From Spirochaetaceae bacterium (GTDB taxonomy: Bacteria > Spirochaetota > Spirochaetia > SZUA-6 > DRHE01): DNA of 64,000 bases. Below, one piece after another: positions 19,176 to 27,148 of the stretch. Location of the stretch: positions 3,451,723-3,515,722 of the forward strand of contig CP070696.1 of NCBI GenBank assembly GCA_020353535.1, given 5' to 3'. The translations under genes were made by a program, and so were the position numbers. Every line of letters begins with the position of its first letter. The stretch's first letter is position 1. The notes beneath the pieces are model-generated. The model saw only the letters and a program-made list of their open reading frames with translations, was not told where the DNA came from and ran no database searches.

Positions 19176-19205
19176 TTGACGCGAATATAGAGCAATCACT
19201 ATATT
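19176..19205 (+). promoter_or_regulatory. Promoter abutting the DUF59-like gene start
   Basis: TTGACG (19176-19181), an 18-base spacer and TATATT (19200-19205) are followed by six bases and the ATG at 19212. The -35 begins one base after the FecR stop. No Shine-Dalgarno sequence is present, so a leaderless mRNA is predicted. Confidence 0.7.
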
Positions 19206-19211
19206 GAGACC

Positions 19212-19484
19212 ATGACCGAAACAATGATCAGGAAGATCGACAGTGTGCTCGACCGGGTTGTCGAGAAGGAGAGCAACCTGCCGGTCTCCCACCTGGGTCT
19301 GGTGGAACGGGTGCGCTACAACGAGAAGCAGAACAAACTCTACGTGTTCACCAAGGCGATTCACAGCACCCACGGCTGCTGCACCCTCCTGGCTCTGGTG
19401 CAGCAGTCCGACACCCTCAATGCGCTGGAAGAGCAGTTCAAGCAGGAGTTCCCCGAACACTGGATCCAGTTCATCAACGTTTAG
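19212..19484 (+). CDS. MIP18/DUF59-like small protein
   Basis: This 90-residue protein has the layout of the MIP18 (DUF59) family, which takes part in Fe-S cluster or metal-centre assembly. The N-terminal helix is followed by a HLGLVERVRYN strand (family: LGLVydv), then a strand pair, THGCCTLLALV at the conserved cysteine turn, and a C-terminal helix. The identification is moderate. It converges with the arsA-like gene (14-base gap); DUF59 proteins and Mrp/ArsA-type ATPases are often functionally linked, so the pairing may be meaningful although the strands differ. Confidence 0.65.
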   Translation: MTETMIRKIDSVLDRVVEKESNLPVSHLGLVERVRYNEKQNKLYVFTKAIHSTHGCCTLLALVQQSDTLNALEEQFKQEFPEHWIQFINV

Positions 19485-19497
19485 AAGCTTGCCGGAC

Positions 19498-20403
19498 TCA
19501 AAGCTCGGCGATATCCAGTGGCAGCTCGACGCTGTCCAGGGTATGCAACCCGGTCAGCTCGCCCTCTGTCATGGCGGGAAGAAACAACAGACGGCCATGG
19601 GGAAATTCCCTCTTGATCCGCTCCGCGAACCGCCCGCCCCGATTTGCTTTGTTTACGATCAGGTAGGAGATCGTCATGCCCAGATTCGTCATCTCCTTCC
19701 AGATCAGTCGGGATTCGGCCAGGGACAGCTCGTCCTCATTGAGCACGAGAAACGTACGTGTAATGGCCGGATCCTTCACCAGGTCGGACATTCCCCTGTA
19801 GACATCCACCAGATCGGCGATCTTTCCCAGGATCGGATCCCGTTCCCTATTGCCCTGCTTGCGACCCTGCCGAATACGGGTGATGATCTGCTCCTTGTCG
19901 AGAATCAGCTGTCTGAATTGGGACAGCTCCTTCAGCCAGAGCAGCGACACATCGGGGAGCGCCAGGAACTTCAGGGTCAATGCCGTGGGCGGGGTGTCGA
20001 ATACGATATAGTCCCTGTCGGCGAAACGGCGCAGTGTGTTCACCAGCGCGAGCAGCACCGCATATTCCTCGAGCCCGGGGGAGTACTTCAGGGTCTTGAA
20101 GTATCGGTGCAGGTTGAAGGCTTCCTGGTACTTGTAGACTGAACGAAAATCCCGTTCCGTATCCTTGAGGTACTTCTTCACCCATCGATCGAGGTCGGTT
20201 TCCATCGCCTCCAGACCGGGCACAATCCGCCTGGGCTTGGAATCAAAAGGGAACTGGAAAATGTCGTGGAGGTTGTGGGCTGGATCGATGGAGTTGAGAA
20301 GTACCCGCTTCCCGGCCCGGGCCAGCTTCAAGGCAAAAAGCGAGGAGTTGGTGGACTTGCCCACTCCCCCCTTGCCGACGAAAAACAGAACCCGGGCGTT
20401 CAC
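19498..20403 (-). CDS. ArsA-family P-loop ATPase
   Basis: This 301-residue cytosolic ATPase has the deviant Walker A motif GKGGVGKST at residues 10-18, switch motif DPAHNLHDIF, and DTPPTALTLKFL as the Walker B/switch II region. There is only one ATPase half, as in ArsA/Get3 proteins of many bacteria. No arsB or arsenic-resistance genes are nearby, so arsenite export is unlikely; a chaperone, targeting or metallocentre role is more plausible. The start is GTG at 20403. It is last in an operon with two small proteins of unknown function. Confidence 0.88.
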   Translation of the reverse strand: MNARVLFFVGKGGVGKSTNSSLFALKLARAGKRVLLNSIDPAHNLHDIFQFPFDSKPRRIVPGLEAMETDLDRWVKKYLKDTERDFRSVYKYQEAFNLHRYFKTLKYSPGLEEYAVLLALVNTLRRFADRDYIVFDTPPTALTLKFLALPDVSLLWLKELSQFRQLILDKEQIITRIRQGRKQGNRERDPILGKIADLVDVYRGMSDLVKDPAITRTFLVLNEDELSLAESRLIWKEMTNLGMTISYLIVNKANRGGRFAERIKREFPHGRLLFLPAMTEGELTGLHTLDSVELPLDIAEL

Positions 20404-20451
20404 AGTTTACCCCGATTCATACTTCCCCCTGATTCAGGGCTTGTCCCCGAA

Positions 20452-20736
20452 TCACGGCTCGCCAAGGATTGAGACCACCTCGGCCAGAGCGTCGTGGGCC
20501 ACATTGATACGCTTCAGCATCAGCTCGACCTCCTCCTGCATGAGAGGAAGCAGTTGCAGGGTGATATGAACAGGCGGAGCGGGCATGCCTACGAAGGACC
20601 CGAACAGCAGCAGGGCGTAGATATTGCGGAGCTCGAGCAGCTCGAACTCCAATATATCCGTCGCTTTGTTGCTGTTGATGATCTGCAGATCCTTGAAAAA
20701 AAGACGAATCTGCTCGAGCCAATGGGGCCGGCTCAT
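20452..20736 (-). CDS. Small conserved-looking protein in the ArsA operon
   Basis: This 94-residue, mostly helical soluble protein (MSRPHWLEQIRLFFKDLQII at the start, EEVELMLKRINVAHDALAEV near the end) has no recognised domain. Its ATG overlaps the stop of the upstream membrane-protein gene by four bases (ATGA), and arsA follows after 48 bases. Tight coupling suggests it is a partner of the ArsA-like ATPase or the membrane protein. Function unknown. Confidence 0.75.
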   Translation of the reverse strand: MSRPHWLEQIRLFFKDLQIINSNKATDILEFELLELRNIYALLLFGSFVGMPAPPVHITLQLLPLMQEEVELMLKRINVAHDALAEVVSILGEP

Positions 20737-21191
20737 TTATTCCCCATCCCGTAGAAGCGCATCTCCCCCTTCAGCTTCCGTTCCTGAGGAATTGCGCTGT
20801 AAATCCCGTATAATCCAACCAGAACCGATCCGTAGAGATAGAGATTGGGAACCAGGAGAAGATAGGCCATACCGGCCACATAGGCGGCGGATATAGAGAT
20901 GACCACCAGCCGCACCTGGTGAGATTCGAAGTCGGCCGTCTCCACATGTTTCGCGCGTACAGCCCTCCTGTTGAACATCGTACGCAGCAATATCGGGAGG
21001 GCTACTCCCAACACTACGGAGAGTATCAGCAGGAATATCCCCCAGCCTCTCAGGTTGTTGAAGGGCGGAGATATGGGTCTACCCATTCTGTGCAGGAGAT
21101 AACCCAAGACGAGAAAGGCGAGCGCCGGGACGGTCATCATCCAGAACAGGCGATTGAGCTTCGACAGAAGCCCGGTGATATCCTGATTCAT
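20733..21191 (-). CDS. Four-span membrane protein, first gene of the ArsA operon
   Basis: This 152-residue protein has four hydrophobic segments (about 16-34, 47-67, 95-112 and 114-132) arranged in two pairs, with a basic loop (RRAVRAKHVE) between them. No family was recognised. The start ATG at 21191 lacks a Shine-Dalgarno sequence, but TAGAAT lies six bases upstream. It overlaps the next gene by four bases. With an ArsA/Get3-like ATPase downstream it could be a membrane receptor or insertion partner; that is speculation from context. Confidence 0.78.
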   Translation of the reverse strand: MNQDITGLLSKLNRLFWMMTVPALAFLVLGYLLHRMGRPISPPFNNLRGWGIFLLILSVVLGVALPILLRTMFNRRAVRAKHVETADFESHQVRLVVISISAAYVAGMAYLLLVPNLYLYGSVLVGLYGIYSAIPQERKLKGEMRFYGMGNK

Positions 21192-21197
21192 GAGGTC

Positions 21198-21203
21198 ATT
21201 CTA
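21198..21203 (-). promoter_or_regulatory. -10 box abutting the ArsA-operon start codon
   Basis: TAGAAT on the minus strand is separated by six bases from the ATG at 21191, immediately after the cstA terminator. No good -35 is seen. Candidate leaderless promoter. Confidence 0.5.
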
Positions 21204-21216
21204 CCCGGTTGTCGAG

Positions 21217-21251
21217 AAAAAAATATAAAGGAGACCGCGGGTGGGCCTCCT
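21217..21251 (-). terminator. Rho-independent terminator of cstA
   Basis: On the minus strand AGGAGGCC and GGTCTCCT form an 8-bp stem with one mismatch, followed by TTATA and a run of seven T. It lies 38 bases beyond the cstA stop. Confidence 0.65.
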
Positions 21252-21288
21252 CTATATACGTTCAAAGAAAGCGCCAGATTGTGCGTTT

Positions 21289-23022
21289 CTAGGCTTCGGC
21301 CCTGGCTTCCCTGGCCCTGGGCGGACCGAAGAATACGGCCAGACCTTCGATCACGATCCAGACGGCGATTAAAACTACTATGGCGTTGATCACCACCAGA
21401 TGCCAGGTTCCGTTCCTGATGTAGCTCAGCTCGTTCAAAATCAGACCCCAGGTGGTCATGACGATCATGAAGGCGGCGGGAAGACCGCTGACCAGGTAGG
21501 CGGCGCCTCCCCTTCGCTTCAGGTAGACGGTAATGGCCACCAGAGCGAGGGCGGCCAGACACTGGTTGGTAGCCCCGAACAACGGCCAGAGGATCAGGGC
21601 ACCGGTGCCGCTGGCGCCGGTGGCGAAGGCCAGGATCCCTGCGGTTATTACCGCGAAGGCCGTGGCGGCGTAGCGGTTCTGCAGGAAACCAATCTTGGCA
21701 TCACCGGCCAGCTCCTGCACCACGTAGCGCTGGATGCGGGTGGCCGTATCCAGGGTGGTTCCTGCAAAGGAAGCGATAAACACTCCCATGATCACCACAC
21801 CGAAACGTACGGGAAGACCGATGGCAGCGATCATATTGGCTGAGCCCTGTACGAACGCCCGGGCTGCATTGGCCACACCCCCCGCTCCGGCCCAGGATTT
21901 GTAGTGTTCGGTCCAGGCCGCCAGCCCGGTGAACATGGCTCCATCTTTGTTCTGATAGCCGATGCCGATCCCGGCGGTGACGGCGATGATGACCAGCACT
22001 GCCAGCACTCCTTCGAAGACCATGGAACCGTAGCCGACGAACAGAGCATCCTCCTCCTGCTTCACCTGCTTGGCGGTGGTACCGGAGGACACCAGCGAAT
22101 GGAATCCGGATATGGCACCGCAGGCGATGGTGATGAACAGCATGGGCCACAGTGGTGGGGTACCCTCAGGCGCTGGCCGTACCACGGGAGCCACGACCGT
22201 CATCCTACCCGAGAAACCTGCGACCAACGTACCGATAACCAGCAGTGCCATGGCCACCAGCAGCTGATGGGAGTTGATGTAATCCCGGGGCTGCAGCAGA
22301 GTGGTCACCGGCAGAATCGAGGCGAAAAAGGCATACACCAGCAGGATGATGACCCACACTCCCGTGGCGGGTATTCCGGCCACGACGGGCATGGCAAGAG
22401 GTAGGTAGGCCCCGATCACCACGGTCACGTACATTAAAATCACCGCGAAGATCGAAAACAGGACGTGGTTTCCGCCGCGCTTGTAGATGATCCAGCCCAG
22501 GAGGATGGCGATGGGGATCTCCAGCCATACCGGAAACACAGCTCCCGGGTAGAGGGAGAACACCACGGCGATGACCACCCCGAAGATGGCGACCACGATC
22601 AGAAGCTCGAAGAACACGATGATGAAGAAGATCGTGCGGGTTCTCGGGTTGACGTACTTTTCGGTGATCTCGGAGATCGACTTGCCCTGGTTGCGTAGGG
22701 ACATCACCAGAGCGCCGAAGTCGTGCACCGCACCCATCACGATGGTTCCCACCAGAACCCAGATCAGGGCGGGCAGCCAGCCCCAAATCACGCCCAGGGC
22801 CGGTCCCACGATAGGTCCCGTTCCGGCAATGGAGGTGAAGTGGTGGCCGAAGATGATCCCCTTGCGGGTGGGAACGTAGTCCTGGCCGTCCTCCATCGAC
22901 ACAGCGGGAGTCTTGTTCGCGTTGCTCAGCGCGAATATCTTCTTACCAACAAACCGGCCGTACAGCCTGTAGGCAACAAGATAGCCGACGAAGGCAACTA
23001 CCATGATGATGACAGCGTCCAT
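21289..23022 (-). CDS. cstA: Carbon starvation protein CstA family (peptide/pyruvate transporter)
   Basis: This 577-residue protein with many membrane segments matches the short CstA family. Conserved motifs include FGHHFTSIAGTGPIVGPALG, FHSLVSSGTTAKQ and GTTLDTATRIQRYVVQEL. Family members import peptides or pyruvate. The ATG at 23022 has a strong GAGGAGG Shine-Dalgarno sequence; a longer frame from 23109 lacks one and was rejected. The gene is monocistronic, with a terminator downstream and its own promoter. Confidence 0.95.
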   Translation of the reverse strand: MDAVIIMVVAFVGYLVAYRLYGRFVGKKIFALSNANKTPAVSMEDGQDYVPTRKGIIFGHHFTSIAGTGPIVGPALGVIWGWLPALIWVLVGTIVMGAVHDFGALVMSLRNQGKSISEITEKYVNPRTRTIFFIIVFFELLIVVAIFGVVIAVVFSLYPGAVFPVWLEIPIAILLGWIIYKRGGNHVLFSIFAVILMYVTVVIGAYLPLAMPVVAGIPATGVWVIILLVYAFFASILPVTTLLQPRDYINSHQLLVAMALLVIGTLVAGFSGRMTVVAPVVRPAPEGTPPLWPMLFITIACGAISGFHSLVSSGTTAKQVKQEEDALFVGYGSMVFEGVLAVLVIIAVTAGIGIGYQNKDGAMFTGLAAWTEHYKSWAGAGGVANAARAFVQGSANMIAAIGLPVRFGVVIMGVFIASFAGTTLDTATRIQRYVVQELAGDAKIGFLQNRYAATAFAVITAGILAFATGASGTGALILWPLFGATNQCLAALALVAITVYLKRRGGAAYLVSGLPAAFMIVMTTWGLILNELSYIRNGTWHLVVINAIVVLIAVWIVIEGLAVFFGPPRAREARAEA

Positions 23023-23098
23023 GCGGACCTCCTCGAAGTGTAAAAAATCTGTTCCCTGGTCACCATATGCATAAGCAGGCGATGTAGGAATATACCAT

Positions 23099-23125
23099 AT
23101 TATACCCAAAGCAATGAGGGCGCAA
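23099..23125 (-). promoter_or_regulatory. Promoter of cstA
   Basis: A perfect TATAAT (23104-23099) lies on the minus strand, with TTGCGC 15 bases upstream; the short spacer makes the -35 assignment uncertain. The transcript would have a leader of about 70 bases with a good Shine-Dalgarno sequence. Confidence 0.5.
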
Positions 23126-23263
23126 GAATTTTTTTACAATATTGCAATACTGATAATCTTTTTCTTAAAGGACTGGTGCTTTGCCCTTCGCCCGGATTTC
23201 GGCCGCGATCTGACGATGCCGTTCGGCGGTGATGGAATAGAACCTGATCACAGGTATCCAGCA

Positions 23264-23279
23264 GTTACCGGCTGGTAAT
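23264..23279 (+). promoter_or_regulatory. Upstream dyad 1 (candidate enhancer site for a sigma-54 activator)
   Basis: GTTAC-N6-GTAAT is a near-perfect 16-base dyad centred 31 bases (about three helical turns) from a second copy. It lies about 148 bases upstream of the sigma-54 -12 element, in the usual position for an enhancer-binding protein. Confidence 0.55.
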
Positions 23280-23294
23280 TCCTTCTGCCCGACT

Positions 23295-23310
23295 GTTACC
23301 TTTACGTAAC
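23295..23310 (+). promoter_or_regulatory. Upstream dyad 2 (candidate enhancer site for a sigma-54 activator)
   Basis: GTTAC-N6-GTAAC is a perfect dyad with the same half-site and spacer as the copy at 23264. It lies about 117 bases upstream of the -12 element. The stretch 23023-23467 holds no convincing gene; these dyads, the cstA promoter and the sigma-54 promoter are what it contains. Confidence 0.6.
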
Positions 23311-23405
23311 CAAAAACTTCCCTCCTTATCTCTGTCCAGAACTGCCTGGCAGCCTTAATCACACTCCGGCAGAGATTTAGCTACCCGAGAAAAAAGCAGT
23401 ACTCC

Positions 23406-23421
23406 TGGCACGGAACTTGCA
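23406..23421 (+). promoter_or_regulatory. Sigma-54 (RpoN) promoter
   Basis: CTGGCACG-N4-TTGCA matches the -24/-12 consensus (YTGGCACG-N4-TTGCW) at every conserved position. Transcription should start near 23433, leaving a leader of about 35 bases that contains AAGGAGGAAA before the ATG at 23468. No other match of this quality was noticed in the window. Confidence 0.85.
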
Positions 23422-23467
23422 ATAATACCAGTCGAGTCCAACCACAAAGTTCCCAAGGAGGAAAAGT

Positions 23468-23671
23468 ATGGAAAAGATCGATGTGCTGGTGAAAGGGGTT
23501 CCAGTACCAATCCACAACATGTTCAAGGGATTCTGCTCCCTTCGCGGCAAGAGTGTGAGTCAGGGGATTATCGATTCGATGATCGCGGTAATCGAGCAAT
23601 CCAGCGGCAGCATGAACGAGAATTTGCGAGCTATCTTGGGAGAGTACCAGGGTTCCTCAGCGCAGAGGTAG
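23468..23671 (+). CDS. 67-residue protein under sigma-54 control, unknown function
   Basis: This short protein begins MEKIDVLVKGVPVPIHNMFK. A basic strand-like start followed by two predicted helices (VSQGIIDSMIAVIEQ, NENLRAILGEY) gives a layout reminiscent of ribbon-helix-helix DNA-binding proteins, but no family was recognised with confidence. AAGGAGGAAAAGT precedes the ATG, one of the strongest ribosome-binding sites in the window. It is transcribed alone from the sigma-54 promoter 47 bases upstream of the start, and converges with the aldolase gene. The strength of the signals argues that it is a real and strongly expressed gene. Confidence 0.8.
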   Translation: MEKIDVLVKGVPVPIHNMFKGFCSLRGKSVSQGIIDSMIAVIEQSSGSMNENLRAILGEYQGSSAQR

Positions 23672-23684
23672 ATTCGCGATACCG

Positions 23685-24428
23685 TTACTCTAGGGCTTTC
23701 ATAAAGCTGCACAGCGCTTCATAGCCCCGGGAGATGAAATCCGTCGCGCAGCCGGACCAGAAGATATTCATCCCGCGGCCGCGCCAGAAGGGTATCATTT
23801 GTTCCGTGGCGCAGTAGATCCCGCAGGAGAGTTTCCGGTTCTTGCAAGCGGCTATGACCCGATCCACCGCTTCGACCAGGCGGGGATGATCGTATCGGAG
23901 TGGAACGCCAAGATCGATAGACAGGTCGGAGGGTCCGACTATGATTCCGGATACCCCTTCCACCGAGAGGATCTCCTCCAGATTATCGATCCCCCGTTGG
24001 GATTCGATCTGCAGCAGAACCACGACCCGGCTGTTGAACTGCTCAATCCCCGGCCAGCCTCTGACCAGGGGAAAGCCACCGAAGCCTTTTCGCCCCTGGG
24101 GCGGAAAGCGAACACTCTGCATAGCATCCCGGGCCTGGGCCAAGGTTTCCACCCTGGGTGCGATGACACCCTGTGCCCCGGCGTCCAGACAGGTGGACAG
24201 CAGATGATAGAGGGTGTCGGCAGCCCGGACGATCACCGGCAACTCGCTGGCCCGGGAGGTCCGAATGAGATTCTCCGCCGCCTCAATCGAAAAGCTGCCG
24301 TGTTCCAGATCCAGGATGAGAAAATCCAGAACATCGTTCTTGAAGATCTCGATAACGCCGCTCCATTGAATCGAAACCAGTGTTGTGGCGAAGATCTTCT
24401 TCCGGTTTTTCAGTTTGTCGATCAACAT
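23685..24428 (-). CDS. HpcH/HpaI (citrate lyase-like) aldolase family protein
   Basis: This 247-residue TIM-barrel enzyme of the class II pyruvate aldolase type has the motif LDLEHGSFS (Asp40, Glu42, His43) and metal ligands Glu142 (LLQIESQRG) and Asp168 (IVGPSDLSIDLG), as in 4-hydroxy-2-oxoheptanedioate and 2-keto-3-deoxy-rhamnonate aldolases. The precise substrate cannot be decided. No pathway partners are adjacent. No Shine-Dalgarno sequence is apparent before the ATG at 24428. Confidence 0.88.
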   Translation of the reverse strand: MLIDKLKNRKKIFATTLVSIQWSGVIEIFKNDVLDFLILDLEHGSFSIEAAENLIRTSRASELPVIVRAADTLYHLLSTCLDAGAQGVIAPRVETLAQARDAMQSVRFPPQGRKGFGGFPLVRGWPGIEQFNSRVVVLLQIESQRGIDNLEEILSVEGVSGIIVGPSDLSIDLGVPLRYDHPRLVEAVDRVIAACKNRKLSCGIYCATEQMIPFWRGRGMNIFWSGCATDFISRGYEALCSFMKALE

Positions 24429-24516
24429 GCCCGTTCGCTCATTTCCGTTATCCAGCCTCCAGTCTGATCAGCCCGGGATCAAGTATAGATCATGTTATTT
24501 GCTTATCACAGAGAGT

Positions 24517-24555
24517 GAAAAAAAGGCTGTCCCGGATTGTGCTCCAGGACAGCCT
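24517..24555 (-). terminator. Rho-independent terminator of the ugpC-like gene
   Basis: On the minus strand AGGCTGTCC and GGACAGCCT form a perfect 9-bp stem (24524-24555) followed by a run of T. It lies 26 bases beyond the ATPase stop. Confidence 0.9.
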
Positions 24556-24581
24556 CGACCTTCTCGTGCTTTCGCGTTACG

Positions 24582-25679
24582 CTAGACGACCGCCTTCTCG
24601 GCTTCCAGGTCGAAGAAGTGAATCTTGTCCATGGCGCATTTCAGCGTGACTGTATCACCGACGTGGAAGTCAAAGTGCGGCGGGGTTCGGACGATGATGC
24701 TCGGATGCTGGGTCGTACTCACATACATCAGGATCTCCGCACCGAGCGGCTCGACGACCTCCACCTTGGCGTTGAAGGTTTCTCCTTCCACCGCTTTCTC
24801 GGCAACCACCAGGTCTTCCGGGCGTATACCGAACAGCGTCTCTTTGCCCGCGTAGGAGCGCACCGCATCAGCCAACTTAGGAGTCAGGGTGATCTGAAAG
24901 TCCCCCTCATCGGCAATGAGTTTTCCCTTGTCCTCTTTAATTGTCGCCTTCAGAACATTCATCGGGGGAGAACCGATGAATCCGGCCACGAAGCGGTTCA
25001 CCGGCCGGTTGTACAACTCAAGAGGAGAACCGATCTGCTGAATATAGCCATCCTTCAGCACTACGATACGGTCTCCCATGGTCATGGCCTCCACCTGGTC
25101 GTGGGTAACGTAGACCATGGTCGCCTGAAGCCGAGTATGCAGGGCGCTGAGCTCGGCCCTCATCTGTACGCGCAGCTTGGCGTCGAGATTGGACAGGGGT
25201 TCGTCGAAGAGAAATACCTTTGGCTTACGTACGATGGCTCGACCCACAGCCACGCGCTGCCTCTGTCCACCGGACAGAGCCTTGGGCTTGCGATCCAACA
25301 GTTCTTCTATGTCCAGAATCCTGGCAGCTTCTTTTACCCGGTCGCTGATTTCCTTCTTCGGGAATTTGCGAATCTTCAGACCGAAGGCCATGTTCTCATA
25401 GACGGTCATGTGCGGATACAGGGCGTAATTCTGAAACACCATGGCGATGTCCCGATCCTTGGGAGCCACATCGTTCATCAATTTACCGTCGATGTACAGC
25501 TCGCCGGAGGTGATCTCCTCGAGTCCGGCGATCATTCGCAGCGTGGTGGACTTCCCACATCCCGAAGGACCGACCAAAACGACAAACTCTTTGTCGTTGA
25601 CGGTGATGTTGGCGTTATCGACCGCCAACACGCCCCCTTCATAGATTTTTTTGACGTTTTTCAGCTCAACAGTAGCCAT
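24582..25679 (-). CDS. ugpC: ABC transporter ATPase of the UgpC/MsmK/MalK family
   Basis: This 365-residue carbohydrate-importer ATPase has Walker A GPSGCGKSTTLRMIAG, signature LSGGQRQRVAVGRA, Walker B VFLFDEPLSNLDAKLR, switch histidine in YVTHDQVEAM, and a C-terminal TOBE/OB regulatory domain (about 240-365). No permease genes are adjacent, so it probably energises several sugar importers encoded elsewhere, as MsmK-type ATPases do. GGAGGT precedes the ATG. It has its own promoter with a dyad at the start site and a strong terminator, so it is monocistronic. Confidence 0.94.
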   Translation of the reverse strand: MATVELKNVKKIYEGGVLAVDNANITVNDKEFVVLVGPSGCGKSTTLRMIAGLEEITSGELYIDGKLMNDVAPKDRDIAMVFQNYALYPHMTVYENMAFGLKIRKFPKKEISDRVKEAARILDIEELLDRKPKALSGGQRQRVAVGRAIVRKPKVFLFDEPLSNLDAKLRVQMRAELSALHTRLQATMVYVTHDQVEAMTMGDRIVVLKDGYIQQIGSPLELYNRPVNRFVAGFIGSPPMNVLKATIKEDKGKLIADEGDFQITLTPKLADAVRSYAGKETLFGIRPEDLVVAEKAVEGETFNAKVEVVEPLGAEILMYVSTTQHPSIIVRTPPHFDFHVGDTVTLKCAMDKIHFFDLEAEKAVV

Positions 25680-25704
25680 AAACGTACCTCCATAAAACGG
25701 TTTA

Positions 25705-25748
25705 TCTTATCGAGCATAAGATTACAGTACCATGACAGGGGGTGTCAA
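25705..25748 (-). promoter_or_regulatory. ugpC promoter with dyad at the transcription start
   Basis: On the minus strand TTGACA (25748-25743), a 16-base spacer and TGTAAT (25726-25721) form a promoter. TCTTAT-N5-ATAAGA (25705-25721) overlaps the predicted start point, a position typical for a repressor operator. Confidence 0.6.
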
Positions 25749-25833
25749 GTGCACTCGGCTTCCCGGAATCGCTAATGTGCATGAAATGTGAGTTCCGTAC
25801 GGACCCGTACAGCTCTCGATGGTGTGTTCAGAT

Positions 25834-27105
25834 CTAGCGCTGCGAGCGGAACTCCGCAAGGCGCTGGGAGAGAAGCTCTTCGTCTGCCTTACCCAGGACA
25901 TAGGTGACCAACCAGGGAATTACGATTTGTTGCTTTTGCCTCCCCCAGTCAACAGGCAGGGCTTTGGAAAAGACGAGCAGCTCTTCAGGAGGAATTCGAC
26001 CCAACATCTGCCTGTACACCTGGGGGAACTCCCTCTCATTGACGCTGTGCAGGGAGGAAAATCCGCCGGCGAGCCCAAAGGTATCGAGTCGTTTCTCTTG
26101 GTTTACTTCGAGCAGTCGGCCTTGAGTTTCCAGTTGAAAAATCCAGGTAAGAAAAAGACGTGCCCCCCTTCGGTTTCTCGATCCCTTGGGTATTCCGAAA
26201 TACAACACCTCTTCGTTTACCGGAATGCGATTTTCAGAGCCGAACCACCGAAATTCCACCTCTTCCGCCTGATCCTCCAAGTTTCGAAACAGGGATGAGG
26301 AGTCGGTCATGTAAAAGAGAATCCGGCCCGTATCCAGGAGCTTCGGCAGCGGTTCGTATAGGTACGTTCTATGGAATTGGTTGTCCTGCTCGTATCCTAG
26401 ATTGATCTCCGTGATCCAGCGTGCGCAGACCTCCCTCATGTCCTGCAGACGTGCCGAGTTCCAATGGACACTGCCTTCAGCGGTTTCACGGAATTGGGCA
26501 CCGTAGATCGAGCTCGCGATGTAGAGGAACTCCGGCTGCCAAAGAGGCGAAAAACCCATGCGGACAAAACGATCCCGGACTGTCTCATTGAACGCAGCGC
26601 CGTTTTCTCGTATATACTCCATGGAGACCACCAGCTTTGGCACGTCTGCGCTTAGTGCTTCCGTCCGGAACACGACCGCCGGCATATTGAAAGAAAAGGG
26701 CAGCAGTACCTGTTTGCCTTCCGACATCCCCGCATTCAGCAAACCCGCGTAGAACTCGTCCCGGTTCAGATATTCTCTGTTGAATAAGCGGTCCACAGAA
26801 TCAAAGTGTCTGCGGGCGGCACTGCCGTTCAGCCAGGGCCCAAGGACCAGATCGGCATCCCTGCTCCTGCTCAGCACGCTCTCGGCGGGATTGGCTCTGT
26901 AGCAAAGGATTACCCGATACTCCGTCGTGAGGGTATTGAAGTACTCCACATAGGCCGCCATCTCCGGACGATTTGTGCACAGGGTAACGACCTCCGGCCG
27001 AAATAACGTACAGCCAGAAACGAGCATCAGCGCGAGATATAATTCAAATATGAGACGGAAAGTTCTGCCTTTGGGTTTCACCGCTGCCACTCTAGGGGAG
27101 TGCAT
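25834..27105 (-). CDS. ABC-type solute-binding lipoprotein
   Basis: This protein of up to 423 residues has a lipoprotein signal (ELYLALMLVSGC) and the layout of family-1 extracellular solute-binding proteins (VVTLCTNRPEMAAYVEYFN at the start of the mature domain, VLLPFSFNMPAVVFRTEAL, NEEVLYFGIPKGSRNR). The ligand is unknown; the fold usually binds sugars. The ATG at 27105 is followed by an in-frame GTG at 27081 that would give a more standard lipoprotein N-terminus, so the start is uncertain. No permease is next to it; the ugpC-like ATPase follows on the same strand 155 bases downstream but has its own promoter. Confidence 0.8.
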   Translation of the reverse strand: MHSPRVAAVKPKGRTFRLIFELYLALMLVSGCTLFRPEVVTLCTNRPEMAAYVEYFNTLTTEYRVILCYRANPAESVLSRSRDADLVLGPWLNGSAARRHFDSVDRLFNREYLNRDEFYAGLLNAGMSEGKQVLLPFSFNMPAVVFRTEALSADVPKLVVSMEYIRENGAAFNETVRDRFVRMGFSPLWQPEFLYIASSIYGAQFRETAEGSVHWNSARLQDMREVCARWITEINLGYEQDNQFHRTYLYEPLPKLLDTGRILFYMTDSSSLFRNLEDQAEEVEFRWFGSENRIPVNEEVLYFGIPKGSRNRRGARLFLTWIFQLETQGRLLEVNQEKRLDTFGLAGGFSSLHSVNEREFPQVYRQMLGRIPPEELLVFSKALPVDWGRQKQQIVIPWLVTYVLGKADEELLSQRLAEFRSQR

Positions 27106-27148
27106 CCCCCCTTGTCAATCCCGGCATCAGGGGTATTCAATGTAAACC

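Noticed and set aside
19498..20403. Arsenic resistance role for the ArsA-like ATPase
   Set aside because: No arsB, arsC, arsD or arsR is in the neighbourhood, and the protein has only one ATPase half.
23165..23362. 65-codon minus-strand frame starting with GTG in the cstA-23468 interval
   Set aside because: It has no convincing ribosome-binding site and runs through both candidate sigma-54 enhancer dyads; composition is not clearly protein-like.
24582..27105. A complete sugar ABC importer locus
   Set aside because: Only an ATPase and a binding lipoprotein are present, each apparently with its own start signals; no permease genes are here.
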